Shown: piece after piece, positions 51,646-59,814 of the stretch
How the letters are laid out: every line of letters starts with the position of its first letter
How positions within the stretch are numbered: position 1 is the stretch's first letter
Assembly: GCF_030406905.1 (NCBI RefSeq)
Contig: NZ_CP129137.1
Span: 7,347,501 to 7,411,500 of the forward strand
Source of the DNA: Streptomyces sp. HUAS CB01
Lineage (GTDB): Bacteria; Actinomycetota; Actinomycetes; Streptomycetales; Streptomycetaceae
Direction of reading: 5' to 3'
DNA length: 64,000 nucleotides
Notes under the pieces: model-generated
The model's database searches: none
Seen by the model: the letters and a program-made list of their open reading frames with translations, nothing else
What the model was told of the DNA's origin: nothing
Translations under genes and position numbers: made by a program

Positions 51646-51822
51646 TCAGGCGCTGCAGGAGGTGGTGCTGGTGGTGCTGGAGCAGGTCGACGTGGAGGAA
51701 CACGACGTCGAACCGGCCAGGACGACCTCGGCGGCGTCCGAGTAGTCCGAGATCTCGAAGGTCTCGGACTCCAGCTCCAGGATCTCGTCGGCGAGCGTGG
51801 CGAGTTCGGGCTTCGGGGTCAT
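51646..51822 (-). CDS. RiPP precursor peptide (thiazolylpeptide-type), Ser/Thr/Cys core
   Basis: 58 aa on the strand opposite to the modification genes. Leader 1-37 is acidic (ADEILELESETFEISDYSD) and ends EVVLAG, much like thiopeptide leaders (E-I-S-x-F in nosiheptide). Positions 38-57 are only Ser (10), Thr (7) and Cys (3: 41, 47, 56), and 58 is Ala. The Cys lie in SCSS, TCSS and SCSA contexts. GGGAG sits 7 bp before ATG 51822; a longer frame to 51906 is not needed. Every hydroxyl or thiol residue of the core is a potential azole or dehydroamino acid. The family resembles thiazolylpeptide-type bacteriocin precursors (TIGR03892) from memory. Confidence 0.9.
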   Translation of the reverse strand: MTPKPELATLADEILELESETFEISDYSDAAEVVLAGSTSCSSTSTCSSTTSTTSCSA

Positions 51823-51902
51823 GGGCGTCTCCCTCGGTGTGCGGGGCCGGCCGGCGGGTCCGGCGGTCCCCCTCGCGCTTCCCATTGCAGCCGAACGCCC
51901 TT

Positions 51903-51950
51903 TCACCTCACCTCGACTGTCACTGACACTTCACTGACACCCCGTGTCAG
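51903..51950. promoter_or_regulatory. SARP-like 11-bp-spaced repeats and palindrome before the precursor
   Basis: TCACTGACAC occurs at 51920-51929 and again at 51931-51940, exactly 11 bp apart, the spacing of SARP heptamer sites. The second copy also forms CTGACAC-CCC-GTGTCAG (51934-51950). The block lies in the 222-bp divergent region between precursor and amidohydrolase genes. Either the SARP or the LuxR-type regulator could bind. Confidence 0.55.
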
Positions 51951-52044
51951 CGGAACGCCGGATGTCTGGCGTGCCTGCCGGGGACGCCGGCGGGGGAGCC
52001 GCCTTCCGGCCCGTCACCTCCGTACGGAGGGGCAAGGAGACCCG

Positions 52045-53367
52045 ATGACCGCACCTGACGTCCCCCGGGACGTGCTGAGGGACGCGACCGCGCTGTACGT
52101 CGACCTGCACGCCCATCCCGAACTGTCGGGCGCGGAGGCGCGCACCGCCGGGGTGCTCGCCGCCCGGCTCGAACGCGACGGCTGCACGGTCACCCGCCGC
52201 GTCGGCGGGCACGGCGTCGTCGGTGTGCTCCGCAACGGCCCCGGCCCGACCGTGATGGTCCGCGCCGAACTCGACGCCCTTCCGGTACCCGAGCGCACCG
52301 GCCTGCCGTACGCCAGCACCGTCCCCGGCGTCATGCACGCCTGCGGACACGACCTGCACACCGCTGCGGCCGCCGGCGCCGTCGCTCTCCTCGCCCGCAC
52401 CCGGGACTCCTGGCGGGGCACCCTCCTCGTCGTCGGACAGCCCGCCGAGGAGACCCTCGGCGGCGCCCGGGCGATGCTCGACGACGGACTCTACGACCGC
52501 TTCGGAACCCCGGACGCGGTGCTCGCCCAGCACTGCGTCCCGATGCCCGCCGGGTCGGTGGCCCACGGGCGGGGCCCGCTGATGTCCGCCGGTGTCACCC
52601 TCGACGTGGTCGTCCACGGCCGCGGCGGACACGCGGGCACCCCGCACCTCGCCGTCGACCCCGTCGTCACCGCCGCCGCCGTCGTCATGCGGCTCCAGAC
52701 GGTGGTGTCCCGCGAGACCGCGCCGGGCGAACGGGTCGTCCTCACCGTCGGCTCGCTGCACGCCGGGGACCGGGCCAACGTGATCCCCTCCGAAGCCCGG
52801 CTGTCCGTCTCCGTCAGGGCGTTCACCGACGCCTCCCTGACCAGGGTGACCGAGTCCGTCCGGCGGGTCGTCCGGGCCGAGTGCACCGCCTCCGGCTGCC
52901 ACCGCGAGCCGGAGATCACGGTCACCGCCGCCTCTCCCGTGCTCGTGTCCGACCCGGACACCGCCCACCGGGTGCGCCGTGCCCACGAGGACGCCTTCGG
53001 GGCGCATCGCGTGACCGGCTGGCCCGGATCGAGCGCCACCGAGGACTTCCCGCACTACGCCGTCGGCGGAGTGCCCGTCGCCTACTGGATGCTCGGTGCC
53101 ACCGGCGCCCGGCAGTGGCGTGCCGCCAGGGACGGCGGCGAACCGGTCCCGGCCAACCACTCGGGCACGTTCGCCCCCGACGTACGCACGGCGCTCCCGG
53201 CCGGCGTCACCGCGATGGCCACGGCCGCACGGAGCCTGCTCGGTGCGCCCGGCCGGGGGCGGGGCGCGCCCGGGACGCGTGACGACGGGGACGGCGCGCC
53301 GGGTGCTCCCGACCACGGCGAGGGCCTTCCCGGGACTCGCGAACGCCCGGAGGGCGTGCCGCGATGA
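52045..53367 (+). CDS. M20-family amidohydrolase/peptidase
   Basis: 440 aa. DLHAHPELSGAEARTA start, HACGHDLHTAAAAG near 97-110 and GQPAEETLGGA near 132-142 contain the metal ligands and catalytic Glu; dimerisation domain HGRGGHAGTPHLAVDPV; final ligand region NHSGTFAPD. It is the IAA-amino-acid-hydrolase/hippurate-hydrolase group that cleaves amide bonds near a carboxylate. In the cluster it may trim the peptide or an acyl group; inference only. The C-terminal 45 residues are Gly/Pro/Asp repeats. AAGGAG precedes ATG 52045; the stop overlaps the next start by 4 bp. Confidence 0.88.
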   Translation: MTAPDVPRDVLRDATALYVDLHAHPELSGAEARTAGVLAARLERDGCTVTRRVGGHGVVGVLRNGPGPTVMVRAELDALPVPERTGLPYASTVPGVMHACGHDLHTAAAAGAVALLARTRDSWRGTLLVVGQPAEETLGGARAMLDDGLYDRFGTPDAVLAQHCVPMPAGSVAHGRGPLMSAGVTLDVVVHGRGGHAGTPHLAVDPVVTAAAVVMRLQTVVSRETAPGERVVLTVGSLHAGDRANVIPSEARLSVSVRAFTDASLTRVTESVRRVVRAECTASGCHREPEITVTAASPVLVSDPDTAHRVRRAHEDAFGAHRVTGWPGSSATEDFPHYAVGGVPVAYWMLGATGARQWRAARDGGEPVPANHSGTFAPDVRTALPAGVTAMATAARSLLGAPGRGRGAPGTRDDGDGAPGAPDHGEGLPGTRERPEGVPR

Positions 53368-53621
53368 CCCCCGGCCGGCCGGAGTACGTCGACGTCGTCG
53401 CCGTGCGCGACGACCGGTCCGCGCCCGCGGGCGAGACCACCGTCATCCGGCTGCTGGGCCTCCTGCCCGCGCACTGGCCCTGCCGGCCCGAGGTCCGTGC
53501 CGACCGCATCCGGCTGCGCATCGCCCTCGACGCGGCCACCGACCCGCACACGGTCAGCAGCGCCGTCAGCCGCGCCCTCGCCGACGCGGGGCTGCGCGGC
53601 TGGTCGCGACACCGGGGCTGA
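53364..53621 (+). CDS. Small protein of unknown function, coupled to the amidohydrolase
   Basis: 85 aa, overlapping the amidohydrolase stop (ATGA). TVIRLLGLLPAHWPCRPEVR and IRLRIALDAATDPHTVSSAV suggest a compact alpha/beta fold with one Cys. Not recognised. The tight coupling argues for a role in the cluster, for instance as accessory subunit. Confidence 0.55.
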   Translation: MTPGRPEYVDVVAVRDDRSAPAGETTVIRLLGLLPAHWPCRPEVRADRIRLRIALDAATDPHTVSSAVSRALADAGLRGWSRHRG

Positions 53622-53639
53622 TCACCTGCGGCACGGAGC

Positions 53640-53842
53640 ACCGGCGGGGGCGGACCCGCCCGACGCCGATGCCGATGCATCGCGGATGCGGATGCCGGTA
53701 CCTGTCCCGAACCCGATCCCGAACCCGATACCGACACCTGCGCCTGCCGACAGCTGTGCCCTCGCCGGCCGCGGCCCACCGGTCCGGCCGCGGCCCACCG
53801 GCGGTCCGGTCACGACCGGGCGGCGGGGGCGGACCCGCCGCG
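53640..53842. repeat. Short-repeat spacer between convergent cluster ends
   Basis: TCCCGAACCCGA occurs twice in a row near 53706-53730, GATGC/GCATC units near 53665-53695, and an 18-bp unit (CCGGCCGCGGCCCACCGG) at 53765-53782 is repeated at 53784-53801. No gene; likely slippage-prone filler that may also end transcription. Confidence 0.5.
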
Positions 53843-53843
53843 T

Positions 53844-54830
53844 TCAGACCCAGCCGCGCTCCCGTGCGAGCAGCGCCGCATGGGCCCGGTTCGCCGCTCC
53901 CAGCTTCTGCATGATGTCCGCGACATGACGACGGTACGTCCGTACCGACACCCCCAACTCCCGTGCCCCCACCTCGTCCTTGCCCGCCGAGCACATCGAC
54001 AGCAGCACCCGCCGTTCGGTACCGGTCAAACGCTCTTCCGCCCCCTCCGGCCCGGCCACGGCGGTCAGTTGCTCGGCCTGGGACCAGATCTTCTCGAACA
54101 GGGCGATGATGTTCGCCACCAGCCCGTTGCTGCGGGCGAGCAACGCACCCCGCGCCGTGTTGCGCGGATCCACGGGCACCAGCGCCGTATGGCCGTCGTA
54201 CACGAGGATCCGCTCGGTTATGTTCTCCGCCACCCTGATCAGGGCGCCCTCCGCGACCAACTCCCGCAGGTAGCCGGCGGTCGGCGGATTGTCGAGCGCG
54301 GCACGGAGTACGACGTTCCGGATGCGCACTCCCCTGCGCAGACAGCGCATGTCCAGGGGTCTCGACCGGGCGATGTTCTCCGCCGACAGCTTGGTGTAGG
54401 GCTCGACGGACAGGATCTCGTCACGGGCGAAGAAGGCGAGGTCCTCGATACGGTTGCGGATGTCGTCCAGCCCGTGCAACTGCTCGATGCCCTGCGGTGC
54501 CATCCACTCGCCCTGCTCGGCGCGCAGCCCCTGGATGACGTGCCGGGCCTGCGTCACCCGCTGCAACTCCTGGTGCAGGGCGTGCAGTCGGGCGTCCGTC
54601 AGCCGGGCCACGGCGACCTCGGGATCCGCCGGTGTGATACGGCCGTCGGCGCCCGTGGGGTGGATCAGCCCGAGTCGGCGCAGCCGCTCCAGGCACTGCT
54701 CCGGGTTCTGCTCCCGGCTGGGCCCGTCCTTGAGGGCGAGCGCCTGGAGGTCCTCGATCGTGGTGTCAGGGTTGCGGAGAAAGTGCCGGTAGAGCTCTTC
54801 CTCCGCGGCGGACACGCCGAACACGGCCAT
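53844..54830 (-). CDS. TrmB/LuxR-type regulator at the cluster end
   Basis: 328 aa. N-terminal winged-helix-like part (VSAAEEELYRHFLRNPDTTI, then LERLRRLGLIHPT), a middle region with possible effector binding (KLSAENIARSRPLDMRCLRR), and a C-terminal LuxR HTH at about 265-325 (LTGTERRVLLSMCSAGKDEV, LGVSVRTYRRHVADIMQKLG). It resembles in plan the regulator at 17.6-18.6 kb. It converges on the cluster and likely controls it. ATG 54830; a TTG at 54845 is possible. Confidence 0.85.
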   Translation of the reverse strand: MAVFGVSAAEEELYRHFLRNPDTTIEDLQALALKDGPSREQNPEQCLERLRRLGLIHPTGADGRITPADPEVAVARLTDARLHALHQELQRVTQARHVIQGLRAEQGEWMAPQGIEQLHGLDDIRNRIEDLAFFARDEILSVEPYTKLSAENIARSRPLDMRCLRRGVRIRNVVLRAALDNPPTAGYLRELVAEGALIRVAENITERILVYDGHTALVPVDPRNTARGALLARSNGLVANIIALFEKIWSQAEQLTAVAGPEGAEERLTGTERRVLLSMCSAGKDEVGARELGVSVRTYRRHVADIMQKLGAANRAHAALLARERGWV

Positions 54831-55126
54831 CTCGTTCTCACGCAACGCGCCCTCGGTGTATGAGTTCGGTCCGCCGGGAAGGGGGTTGGCCCCCGGCTTC
54901 GTACCACCGAAGGTTATCCCGCATACCAGGCATCCGGCCGTCCTCCTCCCGCACCCGTCGCCCCACCGCCCGGAGGCCCGTTGCGGACCGCTCGACTCCG
55001 GTTCGCGACCCGCGCGAGAGCCGACGGTTCTCGTCGGCGCGTCAGTACGGTGGTGCCGGGCCCTTCCAGGAGCCGGACGGGGCGCCCCGGCATCCCGCCG
55101 CCGCCACGCGCACGAGAGGAACACCC

Positions 55127-56125
55127 ATGCGGTATCGCACCCTCGGCAGTTCGGACCTCGAAGTCTCGGAGATCTCGCTGGGATCCTGGCTCACCTACTC
55201 CGGAGGCGTGGAGGCGGACACCGCCCGCGCGTGCACCGAGGCGGCGTTCGACGCGGGCATCAACTTCTTCGACACCGCGAACGTCTACGGACGGGGTGCG
55301 GCCGAGACGGCGTGGGGCGAGATCCTGTCGGCCCACCCGCGCGACTCGTACGTCCTGGCCACCAAGGTATGGGGCCGGATGTCCGACGACCCGGCCGACC
55401 AGGGCCTGTCACCCGCACAGATCGCCAAGCAGATCGACGCCTCCCTCACCCGCCTGAGGACCGACCACGTGGACCTCTACCAGGCCCACCGGTTCGACCC
55501 CACGGTGCCGGTCGAGGACACCGTCGAGGCGCTCCAGAAGGTCGTCGAACAGGGCAAGGCCCGGTACCTCGGCTTCAGCGAGTGGACCCCCGAACAGATC
55601 CGGGCCGCCGTCGACATCGCGGGGCCCGGGTTGTTCGCGTCCTCCCAGCCGCAGTACTCCATGCTGTGGCAGGCCCCCGAGGCCGAGGTGTTCGGCCTGT
55701 GCGCCGCCCACGGCATCTCACAGATCGTCTGGTCCCCGCTGGCTCAGGGAGTTCTCACGGGCAAGTACCGGCCGGGCCGGCCCGTTCCCGAGGGAAGCCG
55801 CTTCGCCAGCGACACCATGGCGGTCTCCCGCGACCTCGTCTACAGCGACGCCGCACTCGAAGCGGTCGAGCGGCTCGTTCCCGTCGCCGAGGGGGCGGGA
55901 ACGAGCCTGGCGACCCTGGCACTGGCCTGGGTCCTGCGCCGCACCGAGGTCGCCTCCGCCATCACCGGGGCCTCCCGCCCCGAGCAGGTCCACAGCAACG
56001 CGGCCGCCTCCGGTGTCGAGCTGTCCGACGACGTGCTGACGGCCGTCGACGCGGCACTCGGCGACGCGCCGGTCACCGAGCCGACCCTGGCCCCGTCCGC
56101 CGAGCCGGGCGTCCGGCACCGCTGA
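55127..56125 (+). CDS. Aldo/keto reductase (voltage-gated K-channel beta-subunit-like)
   Basis: 332 aa, (beta/alpha)8 barrel. Catalytic tetrad: Asp in FFDTANVYG (about 49) with Tyr54, Lys in LATKVWG (about 80), His in LYQAHRF (about 119). NADPH motif near 265-285 (WVLRRTEVASAITGASRPEQ). Start MRYRTLGSSDLEVSEISLG is typical of YghZ/KCAB-like enzymes that reduce aldehydes and ketones. GAGAGGAAC before ATG 55127. It is next to, but probably not part of, the RiPP cluster. Confidence 0.9.
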   Translation: MRYRTLGSSDLEVSEISLGSWLTYSGGVEADTARACTEAAFDAGINFFDTANVYGRGAAETAWGEILSAHPRDSYVLATKVWGRMSDDPADQGLSPAQIAKQIDASLTRLRTDHVDLYQAHRFDPTVPVEDTVEALQKVVEQGKARYLGFSEWTPEQIRAAVDIAGPGLFASSQPQYSMLWQAPEAEVFGLCAAHGISQIVWSPLAQGVLTGKYRPGRPVPEGSRFASDTMAVSRDLVYSDAALEAVERLVPVAEGAGTSLATLALAWVLRRTEVASAITGASRPEQVHSNAAASGVELSDDVLTAVDAALGDAPVTEPTLAPSAEPGVRHR

Positions 56126-56266
56126 CGCGCGAGCGAGGAACCTCCTCGTCCGCCCAGTCCCCTCGGGGGTCGTCAATCGCGTTTCGCCGGGTACACGCGC
56201 GGGCGAGGGGGCCGACAGCCCCCGCCGCCCGGCCGGTCCACGGATCCGGCACGACGAGAGGAGACG

Positions 56267-56716
56267 ATGATGTCGCAGGTCGAGGAATCCATCGAGGTCG
56301 ACGTCCCGGTGCGTACGGCGTACAACCAGTGGACGCAGTTCGAGACGTTCCCGGAGTTCATGGACGGTGTCGAGCGGATCGACCAGCTCTCCGACACCCT
56401 GACCCACTGGACCACCTCCGTCGACGGCGTCCAACGGCAGTTCGACGCGAAGATCACCGAGCAGATCCCGGACGAGCGCGTGGCCTGGACGACCGTCGAG
56501 GGCGAACGGCAGGCCGGAGTGGTGACGTTCCACCGTCTGGCGGACGCCAGGACCAAGATCATGCTGCAGATGGAATTCGATCCGCAGGGCGTGGCGGAGA
56601 CCGTCGGCGACAGGCTCGGCTTCGTCAGGCGTCAGGTCACCGGCGACCTCGAGCGCTTCAAGCGCTTCATCGAGTCCAGGGGTACGGAGACCGGAGCGTG
56701 GCGCGGCGAGGTCTGA
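56267..56716 (+). CDS. SRPBCC-family (cyclase/dehydrase-like) protein
   Basis: 149 aa. VEESIEVDVPVRTAYNQWTQ, FPEFMDGVERI and VTGDLERFKRFIESRG show the helix-grip fold of the polyketide_cyc/SRPBCC family. Such small stand-alone members bind hydrophobic ligands or act in stress; not a sign of polyketide synthesis here. ATGATG at 56267 follows GAGGAGACG. Confidence 0.87.
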   Translation: MMSQVEESIEVDVPVRTAYNQWTQFETFPEFMDGVERIDQLSDTLTHWTTSVDGVQRQFDAKITEQIPDERVAWTTVEGERQAGVVTFHRLADARTKIMLQMEFDPQGVAETVGDRLGFVRRQVTGDLERFKRFIESRGTETGAWRGEV

Positions 56717-56829
56717 ACCGGCGGGAGGCGCACCGCCGCTCCCGCCCGGCCCGGCAGCCGGGTCACCGGCCGCCGTCGGCGGCGGGGGCGGTGCCGCAGG
56801 GGCGGGATCCGGACGAAGGGGCCTCGGCC

Positions 56830-57262
56830 CGGTCCGGGTGCCGTACCACTCGGAAGCGCTCGGCCACCACCACGGTCGTGCGTCGACGGTGAAGCCGGGG
56901 ACACCCAGCACCTCGGGCATCTGCGCCCCGGCCCGAAACGTGCGTGGGCCGTGCCCGTTCGGCCACGGACCGGTGGCCCTCGCCCTCGTCGAGGGCGTGC
57001 CGCAGGTCGACCTCGCCCAGCGGCAGCACACGTACCTCCGTCACCTCCGGCTCGGCCGTCGTGCGGCCCGCCGACTCGATCAGCGCGTCGCGCTCACCGG
57101 GGCTCGGCAGGTCCTCGCCCTCCGCCTCGTCCTCGGCCAACAGCCCGGTCGTGGACACCTTCTCGCCGGAGAGCACGGCGGACACCTGCAAGTCCCGCAG
57201 CGGCCCGGGCCTGACGAGCAGATACGGCTTCAGCGTCGAAGACGCCTCGCTCGTCGTCGCGT
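56830..57262 (-). pseudogene. ASCH-domain gene with two compensating frameshifts
   Basis: Leftward, GPLRDLQVSAVLSGEKVSTT, LLAEDEAEGEDLPSPGERDA and VTEVRVLPLGEVDLRHALDE GEGHRSVAE give a clear ASCH domain (RNA-binding fold). Then the sense moves to another frame (AGAQMPEVLGVPGFTVDA, about 56940-56885) and back (TTVVVAERFRVV). No good start codon was found before the first block. Either a decayed gene or base-call errors; function of a full product would be RNA-related or nucleoside processing. Confidence 0.55.
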
Positions 57263-57333
57263 CGGCAGTGCCGCTCGTCGCACCGGGCCGTGTGCCGGTC
57301 CTCGTGCCGGTCGTCGAGGCGTGCGTCGAGGTG

Positions 57334-57375
57334 GCGTCGCGTCGGTCGTCGACGACGGACGGACCGACGCGACGC
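57334..57375 (-). terminator. 14-bp-stem hairpin after the two-component genes
   Basis: GCGTCGCGTCGGTC (57334-57347) pairs perfectly with 57362-57375 around a 14-nt loop, 50 bp past the stop of the leftward response regulator. Confidence 0.6.
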
Positions 57376-57424
57376 GCGCACCGGATCGCGGTCGTCGACC
57401 GCTCCCACCGCCTCCCGGCGACTG

Positions 57425-58090
57425 TCACGGTTCGATCAGCCCCGCGCGGATCGCGTAGCGGGTGAGCTCCGTACGGTCCCGCAGACCCAGCTTCTGGAGG
57501 AGGTTCGCCCGGTGCCGTTGGACCGTCTTGACGCTGATCGAGAGGAGCGCCGCGATCTCCTTGGACGAATGGCCCTCGGCGACGAGCTTCAGCACCTCCT
57601 CCTCGCGGGGCGTGAGGATCTGGTCCGGGGCCTCGTCGCCGTAGCGCACCCGGTCGAGGTAGTGGCGGATGAGGGCGCTCACCGCACCGGGGTAGAGGAA
57701 GGGCTCGTCGTTCATCGCGGCCCGACAGGCGGCGACCAGATCGCGGTCGGCCACGGACTTCAGGACGTACCCGCAGGCCCCGGCCTTCAACGCCTGGAAG
57801 AAGTACTGCTCGTTGTCGTGCATCGTCAGCATCAGCACGCGCAGACCGGGCCTGAGCGCGGCCAGTTCGCGCGCGGCCTGCAGCCCGGTCATGCGCGGCA
57901 TGGCGATGTCCAGGACGGCGAGGTCGACTTCATGGCTGCGGGCCATGCCGACGGCCTCCGCACCGTCACCGGCCTCGGCGACGACCTCCAGGTCCGGTTC
58001 CCGGTCGAGAATGAGCCGCACCCCGCGGCGCACCAGTGCGTGGTCGTCGGCGAGGAGGATACGGATCGGCTCTGCTGCGGACACGGTCAC
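57425..58090 (-). CDS. NarL/LuxR-type response regulator
   Basis: 221 aa. Receiver domain with acidic pocket Asp15/Asp16 (LLADDHALVRRG), phospho-acceptor Asp61 (VLDIAMPRM), conserved Lys near 111 (YVLKSV). LuxR HTH at about 155-215 (LTPREEEVLKLVAEGHSSKE, then VKTVQRHRANLLQKLGL). GTG 58090 overlaps the kinase stop (GTGA) with GGAGGAG upstream. Paired with the kinase, it may run the stress-type genes to the right. Confidence 0.93.
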   Translation of the reverse strand: MTVSAAEPIRILLADDHALVRRGVRLILDREPDLEVVAEAGDGAEAVGMARSHEVDLAVLDIAMPRMTGLQAARELAALRPGLRVLMLTMHDNEQYFFQALKAGACGYVLKSVADRDLVAACRAAMNDEPFLYPGAVSALIRHYLDRVRYGDEAPDQILTPREEEVLKLVAEGHSSKEIAALLSISVKTVQRHRANLLQKLGLRDRTELTRYAIRAGLIEP

Positions 58091-59049
58091 GGCTCCTCCC
58101 CCCGCCCGGGAAGCGTCAGCCGGACTCGGGTGCCGGACCGCGCCGCGGGGACCACCTCCAGCGCCGCCCCGATGAGCAGGGCCCGTTCACGCATACCGCG
58201 GATGCCGGCGCCCTCACGGGCGAGGCCGATGCCCCGGCCGTCGTCGGTGACGTCGAGGACGACGGTGCCACCGGCGCGGCGCAGGCTGACCTCGACGCGT
58301 CCGGCCTCCGCGTGGCGGGCGGCGTTGGTCAGGCTCTCCTGTGTGACGCGGTAGAGCACGAGCTCCGTCTCGTGGTCCAGTTCCGGCAGGTCGGAGTCGA
58401 AGCCGCGGGACACCCTGAGCCCCGAATGGGCGGCGAACTCGCCGGTGAGCGAGGTGAGCGCGCTGATCAGGCCGAGGTCGTCCAGGACCCCCGGCCGCAG
58501 CCTGCGCACCAGACGACGGACCTCGTCCAGGCTCTCGCGGGTGATCTCCTGCACCAGTTGCAGCTCGCCGCGCAGCGGCTCGGAGGCGTCGTCCGCCGCC
58601 TGCTTCAGCGCCAGCAGGATCGCGGTCATGCTCTGGCCGACCTCGTCGTGGAGCTCCTGCGCGATACGGCGCCGCTCCGACTCCTGTGCGAGAAGGGCCC
58701 GGGCACTGCTGGCGGCCCGCTCGCCCTCCAGGCGTTCCAGCATGGCGTTGAACGTGCTGATCAGATCCGCCACCTCGCCGCGCCCCTGGACGGGCAGCCG
58801 CTGGCCGGGGCGCAGCAGATCGACTGTGGTCATGACACGGGTGAGCCGTCCCAGCGGCGCCAGACCGACCCGCAGCAACGCCGCGTTGGCGACCAGCATC
58901 ACGGCCAGTCCGCCCACCAGGATGACCGCTTCGGTCAGCAGCACCGGCACCGAGACGGTCACCGGAGCCCACAGCAGCAGTGCCGTGGCCGCTCCCAGCA
59001 CCACGGCATTGAGGCCGAAGATCCGCCAGTACAGGGACACGGGTGTCAC
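58087..59049 (-). CDS. NarX-type sensor histidine kinase
   Basis: 320 aa. Two membrane helices close together (about 8-30 and 38-60) with almost no outer loop, a HAMP-like segment (LAPLGRLTRVMTTVD to about 110), HisKA_3 with His134 (RRIAQELHDEVGQS), and HATPase_c (TQESLTNAARHAEAGRVEV, VTDDGRGIG). The lack of an outer domain suggests sensing within the membrane. GTG 59049 has GAGAGGAAGG upstream, and is preferred to GTG 59079. Confidence 0.9.
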   Translation of the reverse strand: MTPVSLYWRIFGLNAVVLGAATALLLWAPVTVSVPVLLTEAVILVGGLAVMLVANAALLRVGLAPLGRLTRVMTTVDLLRPGQRLPVQGRGEVADLISTFNAMLERLEGERAASSARALLAQESERRRIAQELHDEVGQSMTAILLALKQAADDASEPLRGELQLVQEITRESLDEVRRLVRRLRPGVLDDLGLISALTSLTGEFAAHSGLRVSRGFDSDLPELDHETELVLYRVTQESLTNAARHAEAGRVEVSLRRAGGTVVLDVTDDGRGIGLAREGAGIRGMRERALLIGAALEVVPAARSGTRVRLTLPGRGEEP

Positions 59050-59397
59050 GCCTTCCTCTCGTACGGGCTCCGTCCCCACTGTCGGTCACCACGAGCCCCC
59101 GGCGGGAGCCGCGGCTCCGGTCGGACCGAGCCAGTCGCCAGCGTCCCCCGAACCGGTGCGGGAGTCGATGGGCTCCCACCCCCATTTCCGGTGGGCCGCC
59201 CTACCCATGGCGGGCCGCATGGTTCCTCCGACCCCGCAGAGATGGGTACTGCGCCCGATAGGCCCGGCGGAGGAAAGCGGCCATGGTGGAGACCTCAAGT
59301 CCGGCGCATCGTGCCTGGTCAGCAGGTACGCGTCGGGCTGCCGCCCGCGACGCCGCCCGGCAGCCGTGCGCCGTCACCGCCCGAGAGAGGACTCCCC
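59050..59397. other. Divergent intergenic region, ~350 bp
   Basis: No gene recognised. It separates the leftward two-component genes from the rightward DksA/TraR group and should hold both promoters; no clear palindrome was found. Confidence 0.4.
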
Positions 59398-59724
59398 ATG
59401 CCGCTCGACACCCCCCGGACCGAACCCCAGCCGGAGCGTCTGACCGCCCACGAGGCACGCCAGCGGCTGGAGCACGCCCGCAACACGCGTCTGACCCAGC
59501 TGAGGGCGATCGGGGAGACCGCCCAGACCCACGAGGACCACCTGATGTCCTCGCAGAAGGACGCCCTCCGGCGTGCGCTCACCGAGATCGACGAAGCCTT
59601 CGCCCGCATCGACGGCGGGACCTACGGAACCTGTCTCGCCTGCTCCACGACGATCCCGGCGGAACGCCTCGAGATCCTCCCGTACACGCGCCACTGCGTC
59701 GCGTGCCAGCGCCGCTCCGCGTGA
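59398..59724 (+). CDS. DksA/TraR-type zinc-finger protein 1
   Basis: 108 aa. N-terminal helical hairpin and a C4 zinc finger with Cys79/82 and Cys100/103 (GTCLACSTTIPAERLEILPY, HCVACQ). The coiled coil lacks the DksA D-x-x-D-x-A tip and is closer to short TraR/general-stress forms that bind RNA polymerase. A paralogue lies 90 bp downstream. Confidence 0.88.
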   Translation: MPLDTPRTEPQPERLTAHEARQRLEHARNTRLTQLRAIGETAQTHEDHLMSSQKDALRRALTEIDEAFARIDGGTYGTCLACSTTIPAERLEILPYTRHCVACQRRSA

Positions 59725-59814
59725 CGGCCGTCCACCGGCCGGCCGTCCCCGATCCACCCGGCTCGCCGGCCCGCCCGGCCCGGACTCCCTCCCGCCCTGC
59801 CGAAGGGGTGAACG

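Noticed and set aside
53364..53621. 85-aa protein as a precursor peptide
   Set aside because: Ordinary folded-protein composition with one Cys; no leader/core pattern.
33009..54830. Lanthipeptide cluster
   Set aside because: LanB-like parts are present, but there is no LanC-type cyclase, and YcaO and SagB-type genes point to azole chemistry.
56267..56716. Polyketide cyclase indicating a polyketide cluster
   Set aside because: It is a lone SRPBCC protein; no ketosynthase or acyl carrier protein gene is present.
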